DNA from: Caulobacter sp. UNC279MFTsu5.1
GTDB taxonomy: Bacteria; Pseudomonadota; Alphaproteobacteria; Caulobacterales; Caulobacteraceae
Length of the DNA stretch: 64,000 nt
Reading direction: 5' to 3'
Assembly: GCF_900114015.1 (NCBI RefSeq)
Contig: NZ_FORN01000005.1
Coordinates: 124,001-188,000 of the forward strand
A model generated the notes under the pieces. It worked only from the letters and a program-made list of their open reading frames with translations. It was not told where the DNA came from and did no database searches. Position numbers and translations under genes: made by a program. Positions 17,315 to 25,142 of this stretch are shown here, piece after piece (the first letter of the stretch is position 1; every line of letters starts with the position of its first letter).

Positions 17315-17770
17315 ATGCTTGTGGCGCTTGCGGCGGCGGCATGCCTCGCCGGCGCCGCCGCCGATCCGGCCGAGCGCCTGCCCGATCCCGTCCAGGAAGC
17401 CCGGGCCCGCGCGATCTTCCGCGAGGTGCGCTGCCTGGTCTGCCAGAACGAGTCGATCGACGATTCCGAGGCCGCCCTGGCGGGCGATCTGCGTTCCATC
17501 GTGCGCGACCAAGTGAAGCAGGGACGCAGCGACCCGCAGATCCGCGCGTTCTTGGTCGAGCGCTACGGCGAGTTCGTGCTGCTCAAGCCGCCGTTCTCGG
17601 CCGGCAACGCCCTGCTCTGGGCCACGCCAGGGATTGCGCTGATCCTGGGCGGCGTGCTGATGGTGCTGCTGCTGCGCCGGCGAACCGCGTCTGCGGCGGA
17701 CGGTGAAGATACGCAGGCGCTTTCTCAGGTGGAAGAGGCGCGTCTTCAGGTGTTGTTGAAGGACGAATGA
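17315..17770 (+). CDS. ccmH: Cytochrome c maturation protein CcmH (CycL)
   Basis: 151 residues from ATG 17315. A short signal-like stretch (MLVALAAAACLAGAAA) is followed by the CcmH redox motif RCLVCQN, with Cys40 and Cys43 reducing apocytochrome c. DDSEAALAGDLR and a C-terminal membrane anchor (LLWATPGIALILGGVLMVLL, about 108-128) complete the fold. The frame also extends in phase through the repeat to an ATG at 17165 that overlaps the ccmF stop, which looks like the ancestral start before the repeat inserted. GGGGAGAAGGGG from the repeat edge is the likely present ribosome-binding site. No ccmG lies in the operon, as in other cycHJKL clusters. Confidence 0.9.
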   Translation: MLVALAAAACLAGAAADPAERLPDPVQEARARAIFREVRCLVCQNESIDDSEAALAGDLRSIVRDQVKQGRSDPQIRAFLVERYGEFVLLKPPFSAGNALLWATPGIALILGGVLMVLLLRRRTASAADGEDTQALSQVEEARLQVLLKDE

Positions 17771-17915
17771 CACGATTGCGCCGCGAAGACGCCGCAAGAC
17801 CATCTTGAGCGTGGACGCATGATCTCTTCGAAGACCATTGCGCCTTTCGCCAGCGCAACTAGGTTCTCAGGCCAAGGACCCGGCGCCGCGCGCCGTGGGT
17901 GAGGAAAGACGTACG

Positions 17916-19481
17916 ATGGCTGCTAGGAAGTCTGGTTTCTTTGTCGGTGCGGTGGCCGGCGCGGGCGTGGCCTGCGCGGCGCTGGCCGGAGTGGGCATGC
18001 GCATGGCCCCCGCGGGCGCGGCCGAGCCGGCCCAGGTGATCCGCACCTCGGGCGCTCCCGCCCCGATGTTCGCGCCGCCGCCCGGCGCGCCGATGTCGTT
18101 CGCCGACATCTTCGAACAGGTCTCGCCCGCCGTGGTGCAGATCGACGTGACGTCCAAGGCCGCCGCGGCTCCGCGCCTGCGCATCCCCGGCCTGGAAGGC
18201 TTCGACATCGTGCCCAAGGGCCAGAAGGGCGAGGACGGCGAAGAGGCCCCGGGTCCCAAGCAGCAGTCCTCCGGCTCGGGCTTCTTCATCTCGGCCGACG
18301 GCTATCTGGTGACCAACAACCACGTCGTGGCCGACGCCGACGACGACGGCATCAATGTCGTGCTGAAGGACGGCCGCGAGCTGAAGGCCACCATCGTCGG
18401 CCGCGACGAGGGCACCGACCTGGCGGTGCTCAAGGTGGTCGATCCCAAGGCCAAGGGCGCGGCGTTCCCGTTCGTGAACTTCGAGAACCAGGCCAAGCCG
18501 CGGGTCGGCGACTGGGTGATCACCATCGGCAACCCGTTCGGCCTGGGCGGCACCGCCACGGCCGGCATCATCTCGGCCTATAACCGCGACCTGGGCGACA
18601 GCTCGTCGACCTTCGTCGACTACATCCAGATCGACGCGCCGATCAACCGTGGCAACTCGGGCGGCCCGTCGTTCGATATCTACGGCCGGGTGATCGGGGT
18701 CAACACCGCGATCTTCTCGCCGACCGGCGGCTCGGTGGGCATCGGCTTCGCCATCCCCGCCGATGTGGCCGAGGCCACCGCCAAGCAGCTGATCAGCGGC
18801 GGCAAGGTGGTGCGCGGCTATATCGGCGCGCAGATCCAGCCCTTCACCAAGGAAATGGCCGACGCCCAGGGCCTGGGCGACGTCAAGGGCGCGATCGTCG
18901 CCGACCTGGTGGCCGGCGGTCCGGCCCAGAAGGGCGGCCTGATGCCCGAGGACGTGATCACCGCCGTCAACGGCGTGGAGATCAAGAACAGCTCGGAGCT
19001 GACCCGCGAAGTGGCCAAGGGCCGTCCGGGCGACACCCTGAAGCTGTCGGTCCTGCGCGGCGGCAAGCCCCGCATGATCGAGATCAAGTCGGGCGTGCGT
19101 CCGACCGAGAAGGAACTGTCGCTGAACGACGACGACGGCGAGGAGGGCGGCGCCGACGCGCCGGCCAAGCCGCAGGTCCAGAAGTCGGAAGCCCTGGGCA
19201 TGACCCTGGTCCCGATCGACGAGGCGGCCCGCCGCACCTACAGCATCGACCCGGCCGTCAAGGGCGTGCTGATCGACGGCGTGAAGGCCAATTCCGACGC
19301 CGGCGAAAAGGGCCTGCGCAAGGGCGACGTCCTGACCAGCGTCAACGGCGATCCGGTCTCGTCGGCCGCCCAGGTGTCGTCGGCGGTCGAAGCGGCCAAG
19401 AAGCTGCAGCGTCCCAGCGTCAACCTGCGGATCGTCCGCGCCGGTCGTCCCACGATCGTGCCGCTGAAGATCGCGCCGTAG
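17916..19481 (+). CDS. degP: DegP/HtrA-type periplasmic serine protease
   Basis: 521 residues. An N-terminal export or anchor segment (about 7-36) precedes a trypsin-like domain with His136 (NNHVV), Asp168 (GTDLAVL) and Ser248 (NRGNSGGPS). Two PDZ domains follow (about 285-380 and 415-515). It degrades or refolds misfolded envelope proteins. ATG 17916 has GAGGAAAG 8 bases upstream. The gene is followed by a two-component pair in the same direction, separated by 152 bp with hairpins and an inverted repeat, so the pair may have its own promoter. The gap to ccmH is 145 bp. Confidence 0.92.
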   Translation: MAARKSGFFVGAVAGAGVACAALAGVGMRMAPAGAAEPAQVIRTSGAPAPMFAPPPGAPMSFADIFEQVSPAVVQIDVTSKAAAAPRLRIPGLEGFDIVPKGQKGEDGEEAPGPKQQSSGSGFFISADGYLVTNNHVVADADDDGINVVLKDGRELKATIVGRDEGTDLAVLKVVDPKAKGAAFPFVNFENQAKPRVGDWVITIGNPFGLGGTATAGIISAYNRDLGDSSSTFVDYIQIDAPINRGNSGGPSFDIYGRVIGVNTAIFSPTGGSVGIGFAIPADVAEATAKQLISGGKVVRGYIGAQIQPFTKEMADAQGLGDVKGAIVADLVAGGPAQKGGLMPEDVITAVNGVEIKNSSELTREVAKGRPGDTLKLSVLRGGKPRMIEIKSGVRPTEKELSLNDDDGEEGGADAPAKPQVQKSEALGMTLVPIDEAARRTYSIDPAVKGVLIDGVKANSDAGEKGLRKGDVLTSVNGDPVSSAAQVSSAVEAAKKLQRPSVNLRIVRAGRPTIVPLKIAP

Positions 19482-19528
19482 GGGCGTCAGGGTAACGACG
19501 ATACGCGGGGGCTTTCGCCCGCGCGCGG

Positions 19529-19555
19529 ATCACGTCACCATCGCCGGGACGTGAT
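19529..19555. promoter_or_regulatory. 8-bp inverted repeat between degP and the regulator gene
   Basis: ATCACGTC at 19529 and GACGTGAT at 19548 are exact inverted repeats with an 11-bp spacer, about 80 bp before the regulator start. A GC-rich hairpin (CGCGGG..CCCGCG, 19504-19523) without a T-run lies just upstream, near the degP stop. The dyad is a candidate operator. Confidence 0.4.
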
Positions 19556-19633
19556 GACAACACGATAGAGGGCGTCATCGATTCGCACGGTGGCGCCCTT
19601 TCGTGCATCTGGGGCAAGGTCTGAGGATTGGGC

Positions 19634-20305
19634 ATGCGTATTCTGATCATCGAGGACGACCTCGAAGCGGCGCAGGCGATGCGCCACGGCCTGACCGAGG
19701 CCGGCTACGACTGCGTCCACGCGCCCGACGGCGAGGCCGGCCTGACCGAGGCGGGCAAGGGCAAGTTCGACGTGATGATCGTCGACCGGATGATGCCCAA
19801 GAAGAACGGTGTCGAGGTGGTCGAGACCCTGCGCCGCGAGGGCGACCAGACGCCGGTGCTGTTCCTGTCGGCCCTGGGCGAGATCAACGATCGCGTCACC
19901 GGCCTGCGGGCCGGGGCCGACGACTACCTGGTCAAGCCCTACGCCTTCGCCGAACTGATCGCCCGGGTCGACGCCCTGTCGCGCCGCCGCGAGACCGGCG
20001 CCGTGGCCACGACCCTGAAGGTCGGCGAGCTGGAGATGAACCTGATCAACCGGACGGTCCATCGCCAGGGCAAGGAGATCGACCTGCAGCCCCGCGAGTT
20101 CCAGCTGCTGGAATTCATGATGCGCCACGCCGGCCAGTCGGTGACCCGCACCATGCTGCTGGAGAAGGTGTGGGAATACCATTTCGACCCGCAGACCAAC
20201 GTCATCGACGTGCACATCTCCCGCCTGCGCTCGAAGATCGACAAGGGCTTCGACCGGGCCATGCTGCAGACCGTGCGCGGGGCGGGCTACCGCCTCGATC
20301 CGTAG
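19634..20305 (+). CDS. OmpR-family response regulator (downstream of degP)
   Basis: 223 residues. The receiver has the IIEDD acidic pocket, phospho-acceptor Asp51 in MIVDRMMPKKNG, and the Lys in YLVKPYAFAELIARV. The C-terminal winged helix contains IDLQPREFQLLEFMM and IDVHISRLRSKID, then VRGAGYRLD. It is of the CzcR/CopR-like group. ATG 19634 is preferred over the in-frame TTG two codons earlier; GAGG lies 9 bases upstream. The partner kinase starts 103 bp downstream. Adjacency to degP suggests an envelope-stress role, which is inference. Confidence 0.88.
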   Translation: MRILIIEDDLEAAQAMRHGLTEAGYDCVHAPDGEAGLTEAGKGKFDVMIVDRMMPKKNGVEVVETLRREGDQTPVLFLSALGEINDRVTGLRAGADDYLVKPYAFAELIARVDALSRRRETGAVATTLKVGELEMNLINRTVHRQGKEIDLQPREFQLLEFMMRHAGQSVTRTMLLEKVWEYHFDPQTNVIDVHISRLRSKIDKGFDRAMLQTVRGAGYRLDP

Positions 20306-20319
20306 GCGGGGGCGGGCGG

Positions 20320-20388
20320 GTGAACAGAGGTTCACTTGCTCGCGCCGCCCCGGGCGGTCATCTACGGCTTAGCGGAGAAAGGCTCCGC
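20320..20388. promoter_or_regulatory. Two short dyads in the regulator-kinase gap
   Basis: GTGAAC-AGAG-GTTCAC at 20320-20335 is a perfect 6-bp dyad just after the regulator stop. GCGGAG-AAAGG-CTCCGC at 20372-20388 can form a hairpin 20 bp before the kinase start. The first could be an operator and the second a leader structure that affects kinase translation. No T-run follows either. Confidence 0.3.
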
Positions 20389-20408
20389 CTGAAGAGTTTC
20401 GCTGACCC

Positions 20409-21815
20409 ATGCGCCTGCCGCGCCTGATCCGATCCACGCCGTTCCGGCTGACCCTGCTGTTCCTGGCGCTGTTCGCGGCGGCCGCGAGCGCGTTCCTCGG
20501 CTACATCTACATCGCCACCGCCGGCGAGGTGAACCGTCGCGCCGACGCCGACATCACCCGCGAGATGGAGAGCCTGGAGGCCGCCTACCGGGTGGGCGGG
20601 GTCAACGCCCTGAACCAGACCATCGTCGAGCGCGCCACTGGCGAGCGGCCGTTCCTGTACCTGCTGCTCGACAAGGACGGCAAGCGGATCTCCGGCTCGA
20701 TCGAGGAATCGCCGATCGATGGTTTCACAGGCCCGGGGCCGACCTGGGAGACCTTCAAGCTCACCGAGACCGACATCGACGGCGCCGAGGTCAAGCGCGC
20801 GGCGCGCGGGGTGCAGGAGCGGCTCAGCGGCGGCGAGGCCCTGTTCGTCGGGGCCGACGTCCAGGAGTCGGAAGGCTATGTGATGAAGATCGTCCGGGCC
20901 CTGCGCGGGGCCGGGGCGCTAGTCATCATCCTGGGTCTGGCCGGCGGGGTGCTGATCAGCCGCAACGTCTCGCGCAGCATGCAGGGCCTGGTCGACGTGG
21001 TGAACGCGGTGCGGGCCGGCGACCTGCACGCCCGGGCCCGGGTGCGCGGCACCCGCGACGAATATGACGAGCTGGCCGAGGGCCTCAACGACATGCTCGA
21101 CCGTATCGAGCGGCTGATGGGCGGCCTGCGCCACGCCGGCGACGCCATCGCCCACGACCTGCGCTCGCCCCTGACCCGACTGCGGGCCCGGATGGAAGTG
21201 GCCCTGATCGACGCCGAGAACGGCAAGGGCGATCCGGTGGCGGCCCTGGAGACCGCCCTGGTCGACGCCGACGGCGTGCTCAAGACCTTCAACGCGGTGC
21301 TGGCCATCGCCCGTCTGCAGGCGGCAGGCGAGGCGCCGAACCAGGCCGTGTTCGACGCCAGCGAACTGGCCTCGGACATGGCCGAGCTCTACGAGGCCAG
21401 CTGCGAGGACAAGGGCCTGGACTTCAAGGCCGAGATCGTCCCGGCCCTGGGCGTGCGCGGCAACCGCGAATTCATCGCCCAGGCCCTGGCCAACATCCTC
21501 GACAACGCCATCAAATATACGCCCGAGGGCGGGGCGGTGATGCTGCGGGCCCGGCGCACCTCGTCGGGCGAGCTGGAGTTCTCGGTCACCGACACCGGTC
21601 CCGGCGTGCCCGAGGCCGACCGCGCCCGGGTCGTCCAGCGCTTCGTGCGGCTGGAGAACAGCCGCAGCGAGCCTGGGGCGGGCCTGGGCCTGTCGCTGGT
21701 CCAGGCGGTGGCCGCCTCGCACGGCGGGCGGCTGGAGCTGGCCGAAGGGCCCGGCGAGTACGGCGGCTTCGGTCCGGGCCTGCGGGTGGCGCTGGTGTTG
21801 CCGCGGGTGGAGTAG
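20409..21815 (+). CDS. Sensor histidine kinase paired with the degP-linked regulator
   Basis: 468 residues. Membrane segments near 13-36 and 166-184 enclose a periplasmic domain of about 130 residues. A HAMP domain (about 185-240) precedes the phospho-acceptor His249 in AIAHDLRSPLTRLRARMEV. The ATPase domain shows ALANILDNAIKYTPEGG, TDTGPGVPEADR and GAGLGLSLVQAVAASHGG. The stop is at 21815. It is probably co-transcribed with the regulator 103 bp upstream. It is of the class that includes heavy-metal and envelope-stress kinases; the signal is not visible. Confidence 0.88.
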   Translation: MRLPRLIRSTPFRLTLLFLALFAAAASAFLGYIYIATAGEVNRRADADITREMESLEAAYRVGGVNALNQTIVERATGERPFLYLLLDKDGKRISGSIEESPIDGFTGPGPTWETFKLTETDIDGAEVKRAARGVQERLSGGEALFVGADVQESEGYVMKIVRALRGAGALVIILGLAGGVLISRNVSRSMQGLVDVVNAVRAGDLHARARVRGTRDEYDELAEGLNDMLDRIERLMGGLRHAGDAIAHDLRSPLTRLRARMEVALIDAENGKGDPVAALETALVDADGVLKTFNAVLAIARLQAAGEAPNQAVFDASELASDMAELYEASCEDKGLDFKAEIVPALGVRGNREFIAQALANILDNAIKYTPEGGAVMLRARRTSSGELEFSVTDTGPGVPEADRARVVQRFVRLENSRSEPGAGLGLSLVQAVAASHGGRLELAEGPGEYGGFGPGLRVALVLPRVE

Positions 21816-21835
21816 GGCGAAGCGGGACGCCCCCT

Positions 21836-22378
21836 CTACCGCCCGTACACCACGTCAAAACACCGTTCTCGCCCCAGCTTGGTCGGGCAGAACCCCGTTT
21901 CCTCGGACCCCTCGCGGATGACCACATAGCGGTCGCGCTTGCAGGCCCACCATTCCTCCTCGAAGTCGGGGCGGCCGTCCTGCTTGAACACCGGCTCGTC
22001 GCCCTGGGCGTAGAAGCGGGTCATGCCGGTTAGGCCGCCAAAGCTGCCCCAGCCGTTGACCAGGCCGCAGACCCGACCGTCGCGCCGCGCCCAGACCTTG
22101 CCCAGCTCCAGGGCGTGCGGCTGGGCCAGGCGGGCGATCAGCCGCGGCTTGACGCTGGCCCAGCGCACCCGCGCCATCGACCTGGCGTGGACGAGCCGCG
22201 CGCCCGTGGCCGGAGCCTTGGGCTCGACCTTCAGCTCGTACTGGACCGTGAACATCACCATCAGCCCCACGGCGAAGGCGACCAGGACTATGATGCTCAA
22301 GTCGAAGATCCTGACCGCCAGGGACCTGCGCCGGCTTCGCCGGCCGCGCGCCGCCGGCATCCTGAGAACGAAGGTCAT
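21836..22378 (-). CDS. Hypothetical single-span membrane protein under BlaI-type control
   Basis: 180 residues. A basic N-terminus (RGRRSRRRS) precedes one membrane segment (about 26-46: LSIIVLVAFAVGLMVMFTV). The remainder is a soluble domain with WGSFGGLTGMTRFY, EEEWWACKRDRYVVIREG and a short C-terminal CPTKLGRERCFDVVYGR, with several Cys that could pair in the periplasm. I do not recognise the family. The gene lies downstream of blaI and the M56 protease on the same strand but has its own promoter carrying a consensus BlaI-type operator, so it is the probable effector of that system. The start at 22378 has GGGCGAG upstream; an internal ATG lies 6 codons later. Confidence 0.7.
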   Translation of the reverse strand: MTFVLRMPAARGRRSRRRSLAVRIFDLSIIVLVAFAVGLMVMFTVQYELKVEPKAPATGARLVHARSMARVRWASVKPRLIARLAQPHALELGKVWARRDGRVCGLVNGWGSFGGLTGMTRFYAQGDEPVFKQDGRPDFEEEWWACKRDRYVVIREGSEETGFCPTKLGRERCFDVVYGR

Positions 22379-22408
22379 AGTCTCGCCCCGCCTGTCGCCG
22401 CGTTCGGC

Positions 22409-22455
22409 TTACGTCTGTAGTTCTGAAAAGTTACAGATGTAATCCAAGCCGTCAA
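22409..22455 (-). promoter_or_regulatory. BlaI/CopY-type operator and promoter of the membrane-protein gene
   Basis: On the minus strand TTGACG (22450-22455) is a -35 box followed, after 7 nt, by the palindrome TTACATCTGTAA (22431-22442), an exact match to the TACAnnTGTA consensus of BlaI/MecI/CopY repressors. TAACTT can serve as -10. A second, weaker copy (CTACAGACGTAA, 22409-22420) lies downstream. The blaI promoter has the same 7-nt offset. Confidence 0.7.
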
Positions 22456-22488
22456 GCCGAGGGCGCAAAACGGCCGCGACCGACGTGA

Positions 22489-23388
22489 TCAGTGATGCAG
22501 CTTGGGCAGGGTGATGCCGTCGACGGGGCTGTCGCCGACGAACCGGCCGGGCCAGGAGATCTCCTGGCTGGGCATGGGGCCGCGCGGGGTGACCGTCCAG
22601 ACGCCCAGGGCGGTGACCACCGCGATCAGGGCGATCGCGGCGGCGCCGGCGGTCTGGCGGCGATAGCTGGGCTCGGGCCGGGCCAGCAGCTTGACCCGCA
22701 GCAACAGCGGATGGGCCGCGAAAAAGCAGGCCAGGGGCGAGCCGGTTCGGCGGGTGTGCGCCTCCAGCAGGGCCTCGGCGTAGGGGCGCCGCAGGTTGGG
22801 GCGCAGGCTCAGCACCGAGGCGTCGCAGGCCATCTCCTGGTCCAGCCGCGCGCACAGGGCGCCCAGGTGGATCAATGGATTGCACCAGCCCAGGACCTGG
22901 ACGCCGGCGATGGCCAGGTTGGCGATCGGGTCGCCGCGCTTGATGTGGGCGCGCTCGTGCAGGTCGACCATCTTGCGCGCCTGCTCGTCGAAGCGGGTCG
23001 AGAAGTCGGCGGGCAGCACGATGCGGGGCCAGAAGACGCCCATCACCGCCGGGCCGGCGCGGCCGGCCTCGGCCCGGGCCCGGAAGGCGCGCTCCTGCAG
23101 CACGATCACCGTGGCTAGGGCGACGCCGCCGGCCAGCCAGACGGCCATCACCAGCACGGCGCGCTCCTCGCCCATCAGCGGCGGCGGCGCGCCCGAGCCC
23201 AAGGTCTCCGACAGGCTGGGGAACACCGTGGCGATGGCCGCCACCGGCACCAGGGCCCACAGGCGATAGGCCAGGCCCGCCCCGAACAGCGTCCGCATCG
23301 GGCCGCGCAGCAGCAGCACCAGCAGCACCGCGGCGGCGGCCGCCGCCTGGGTGCGCAACAGGGTCAGGGCCAGCAGTTCAGCCATCAT
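22489..23388 (-). CDS. M56-family membrane metalloprotease (short BlaR1-like)
   Basis: 299 residues. Hydrophobic segments lie near 15-28, 40-56, 78-97 and 215-235. The zinc site HERAH is at residues 144-148 in DLHERAHIKRGDP, with the third ligand Glu185 in DQEMACDASVL, the M56 pattern. In BlaR1/MecR1 this protease domain cleaves the BlaI repressor after beta-lactam binding, but this protein ends about 65 residues after the last membrane span and has no penicillin-binding sensor domain. The start overlaps the end of blaI by 11 bp, so the two genes are translationally coupled. The signal is therefore unknown. Confidence 0.85.
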   Translation of the reverse strand: MMAELLALTLLRTQAAAAAAVLLVLLLRGPMRTLFGAGLAYRLWALVPVAAIATVFPSLSETLGSGAPPPLMGEERAVLVMAVWLAGGVALATVIVLQERAFRARAEAGRAGPAVMGVFWPRIVLPADFSTRFDEQARKMVDLHERAHIKRGDPIANLAIAGVQVLGWCNPLIHLGALCARLDQEMACDASVLSLRPNLRRPYAEALLEAHTRRTGSPLACFFAAHPLLLRVKLLARPEPSYRRQTAGAAAIALIAVVTALGVWTVTPRGPMPSQEISWPGRFVGDSPVDGITLPKLHH

Positions 23389-23746
23389 GTTCGAGACCCT
23401 CGATCAGAGTCTTCAGTTGCTTGATCTCGTCGGTCGACAGGGCGCGATGCTGGGCGAAGTGCGCCACCAGCGGCGTCAGCTGGCCGTCGAAAAGGCGGTT
23501 GAGCAGGCTCTGGCTCTCGGCCTGCACATAGTCGGCGCGCTGGATGAGCGGGGCGTAGCGCGCCCGGCCGTCGATGCGATCCGACCGGATCGCCTTGCGC
23601 TTCAGCAGGCGGTTGATCAGCGTCTTGACCGTCGCCTCGCCCCAGCCCTGGGCCTCGGCCACCTCGGCCATGATCTCGTCCACCGTCAACGGCTGACGCG
23701 TCCAGAGCGCATCCATGATGCGGCTTTCGGCCTGGGTGATGTTCAT
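23378..23746 (-). CDS. BlaI/MecI-family transcriptional repressor
   Basis: 122 residues. The winged-helix domain opens ITQAESRIMDALWTRQPLTVDEI and continues GWGEATVKTLINRLLKRKAI, the Penicillinase_R family signature. The C-terminal half is the dimerisation helix region where BlaR-type proteases cut. It heads a two-gene unit with the M56 protease and has a BlaI-type half-operator pair in its own promoter, so it is probably autoregulated. A second operator lies in front of the downstream membrane-protein gene. Confidence 0.9.
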   Translation of the reverse strand: MNITQAESRIMDALWTRQPLTVDEIMAEVAEAQGWGEATVKTLINRLLKRKAIRSDRIDGRARYAPLIQRADYVQAESQSLLNRLFDGQLTPLVAHFAQHRALSTDEIKQLKTLIEGLEHDG

Positions 23747-23771
23747 GGCGTTCGGTCTCCGACGCCAACGA

Positions 23772-23796
23772 TTACGCCTGTAACATAGACTGTCAA
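23772..23796 (-). promoter_or_regulatory. BlaI-type operator and promoter of blaI
   Basis: On the minus strand TTGACA (23791-23796) is followed 7 nt later by TTACAGGCGTAA (23772-23783), a TTAC..GTAA dyad related to the BlaI/CopY consensus. The spacing equals that of the 22409-22455 promoter. The operator lies between -35 and the likely -10 (TAATCG), a position that blocks polymerase. Confidence 0.65.
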
Positions 23797-23879
23797 GCGA
23801 CGGCGATCATGAGCAAGCTTTAACGCTCCCGATGCGACGGACGATGTTATGCGAGTCCTGTCGCCACCGAGGATTTCCG

Positions 23880-25019
23880 ATGGATCGCCGCCATTTCCTG
23901 ACATTGTCTCTGGTCGGCGCGGCCGCCCCGACCATGAGCTGGGCCCAGCAGGCCGCCCAATCCGCTCCGCCGCCGTTTCCGCCCGTCGACGCCCGCAGCG
24001 TCTGGCTGGTCGGCGACAGCGCCCCGCCCGATCCAGAGCGCACCGCCCGGCGCCTGGTCGAGCTGGCCCAGCGCGGCGGCAAGCCGCGGGATTCCTACCT
24101 GGCCAACGGCGCGGTCGCCGACCTGGAGGCGCGGTTCGCCAAGCTGCTGGGCAAGGAGGACTGCGCCTTCCTGGCGACAGGAACCCTGGCCAACCACCTG
24201 GCCGCCCGCGTCCTCGCAGGCGACGCCTCGCGGGTCATCGTTCCGCGCGAGAGCCACCTCTATCGCGACGAAAGCGACGCCACCCAGCTGCTGTCGGGTC
24301 TGAACCTCGTGCCCCTGGCCGACGGGCGCGCCGCGCCGGGTCTGGCCGAGATCAAGGCCGCCGTGGACGAGGCCGAGAACGGTCCCTATCCGTTGCGCGT
24401 CGGGGCGATCGTCCTGGAAAGTCCGGTGCGGCGGGTGAAGGGCGAGATGGTCGCCCCGGCCCTGATCCGCGAGATCGCCGCCTACGCCAGAGGCAAGAAC
24501 ATCAGACTGCACCTGGACGGAGCGCGTCTGCTGCTGGCCCCGCCCGGCTACGACATCGCCGGCGCGGCGGCGCTGTTCGATACGGTCTATGTCTCGCTCT
24601 ACAAGTATCTGGATGCGCCGTTCGGGGCGGTGCTGGCCGGCGGCAAGGCCGACATCGCCAAGGTCCGCGACCTGCGCCACCGGTTCGGCGGCACGATCTA
24701 CCAGGGCTGGCCCTGCGCGATCCTGGCCCTGGCCGCGCTGGACGATTTCGAGGCCCGTCACCGCGCCGCCTTCGCCGCCGCCGACCAACTGTTCGCGGCG
24801 CTGAAGGCCCAGGGGCTCGCGACCCTGAAACCCGCGCCCAACGCCTCGAACATCCGCGAACTGGTCCTCGCGCCGAAGAGCGCCGACGGGTTGTTCGACC
24901 GCATGCGCCAGGCGGGCGTGCGAATGGCCAGGGCCGAGAACGGCGTGGCGCCGATCTACATCAACGACACGCTCACCCGTCGGCCGGTCGAAGAGTACGT
25001 GAAGCTGTTCGCGGGGTAG
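23880..25019 (+). CDS. Tat-exported threonine-aldolase-like PLP enzyme
   Basis: 379 residues. The N-terminus MDRRHFLTLSLVGAAAP is a twin-arginine signal with an Ala-rich cleavage region (about 1-22). The rest is a beta-eliminating lyase/threonine aldolase fold: FLATGTLANHLAAR (about 97-110), IRLHLDGARLL with the cofactor-contacting Asp213, and the probable PLP Lys242 in VSLYKYLDAPFGA. Low-specificity L-threonine aldolases split L-threonine into glycine and acetaldehyde and are normally cytosolic, so the Tat signal is unusual, although Tat suits a protein exported with bound cofactor. GAGGAT precedes ATG 23880. An upstream in-frame start (23832) would bury the Tat motif and is not preferred. 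Confidence 0.8.
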   Translation: MDRRHFLTLSLVGAAAPTMSWAQQAAQSAPPPFPPVDARSVWLVGDSAPPDPERTARRLVELAQRGGKPRDSYLANGAVADLEARFAKLLGKEDCAFLATGTLANHLAARVLAGDASRVIVPRESHLYRDESDATQLLSGLNLVPLADGRAAPGLAEIKAAVDEAENGPYPLRVGAIVLESPVRRVKGEMVAPALIREIAAYARGKNIRLHLDGARLLLAPPGYDIAGAAALFDTVYVSLYKYLDAPFGAVLAGGKADIAKVRDLRHRFGGTIYQGWPCAILALAALDDFEARHRAAFAAADQLFAALKAQGLATLKPAPNASNIRELVLAPKSADGLFDRMRQAGVRMARAENGVAPIYINDTLTRRPVEEYVKLFAG

Positions 25020-25142
25020 GCGGTCCATTCCCGACAGCCTTCGTCCCTCGACTTGTTCCGGGGGACTGGTCCGGCCGGCCACCGCCCTTTCGAACCCCGG
25101 CTCGGGTTTCCCGCGCAAAACGGGTGACGGCGACGGCAGGGG

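Noticed and set aside
13413..17770. Apparent loss of ccmG from the cytochrome c maturation operon
   Set aside because: The cycHJKL order (ccmI, ccmE, ccmF, ccmH) without ccmG is the usual alphaproteobacterial arrangement; ccmG lies with ccmABC elsewhere.
25020..25142. Another palindromic repeat between the aldolase and glnE
   Set aside because: The 123-bp gap has short GC-rich matches but no long complementary arms and no resemblance to the other families.
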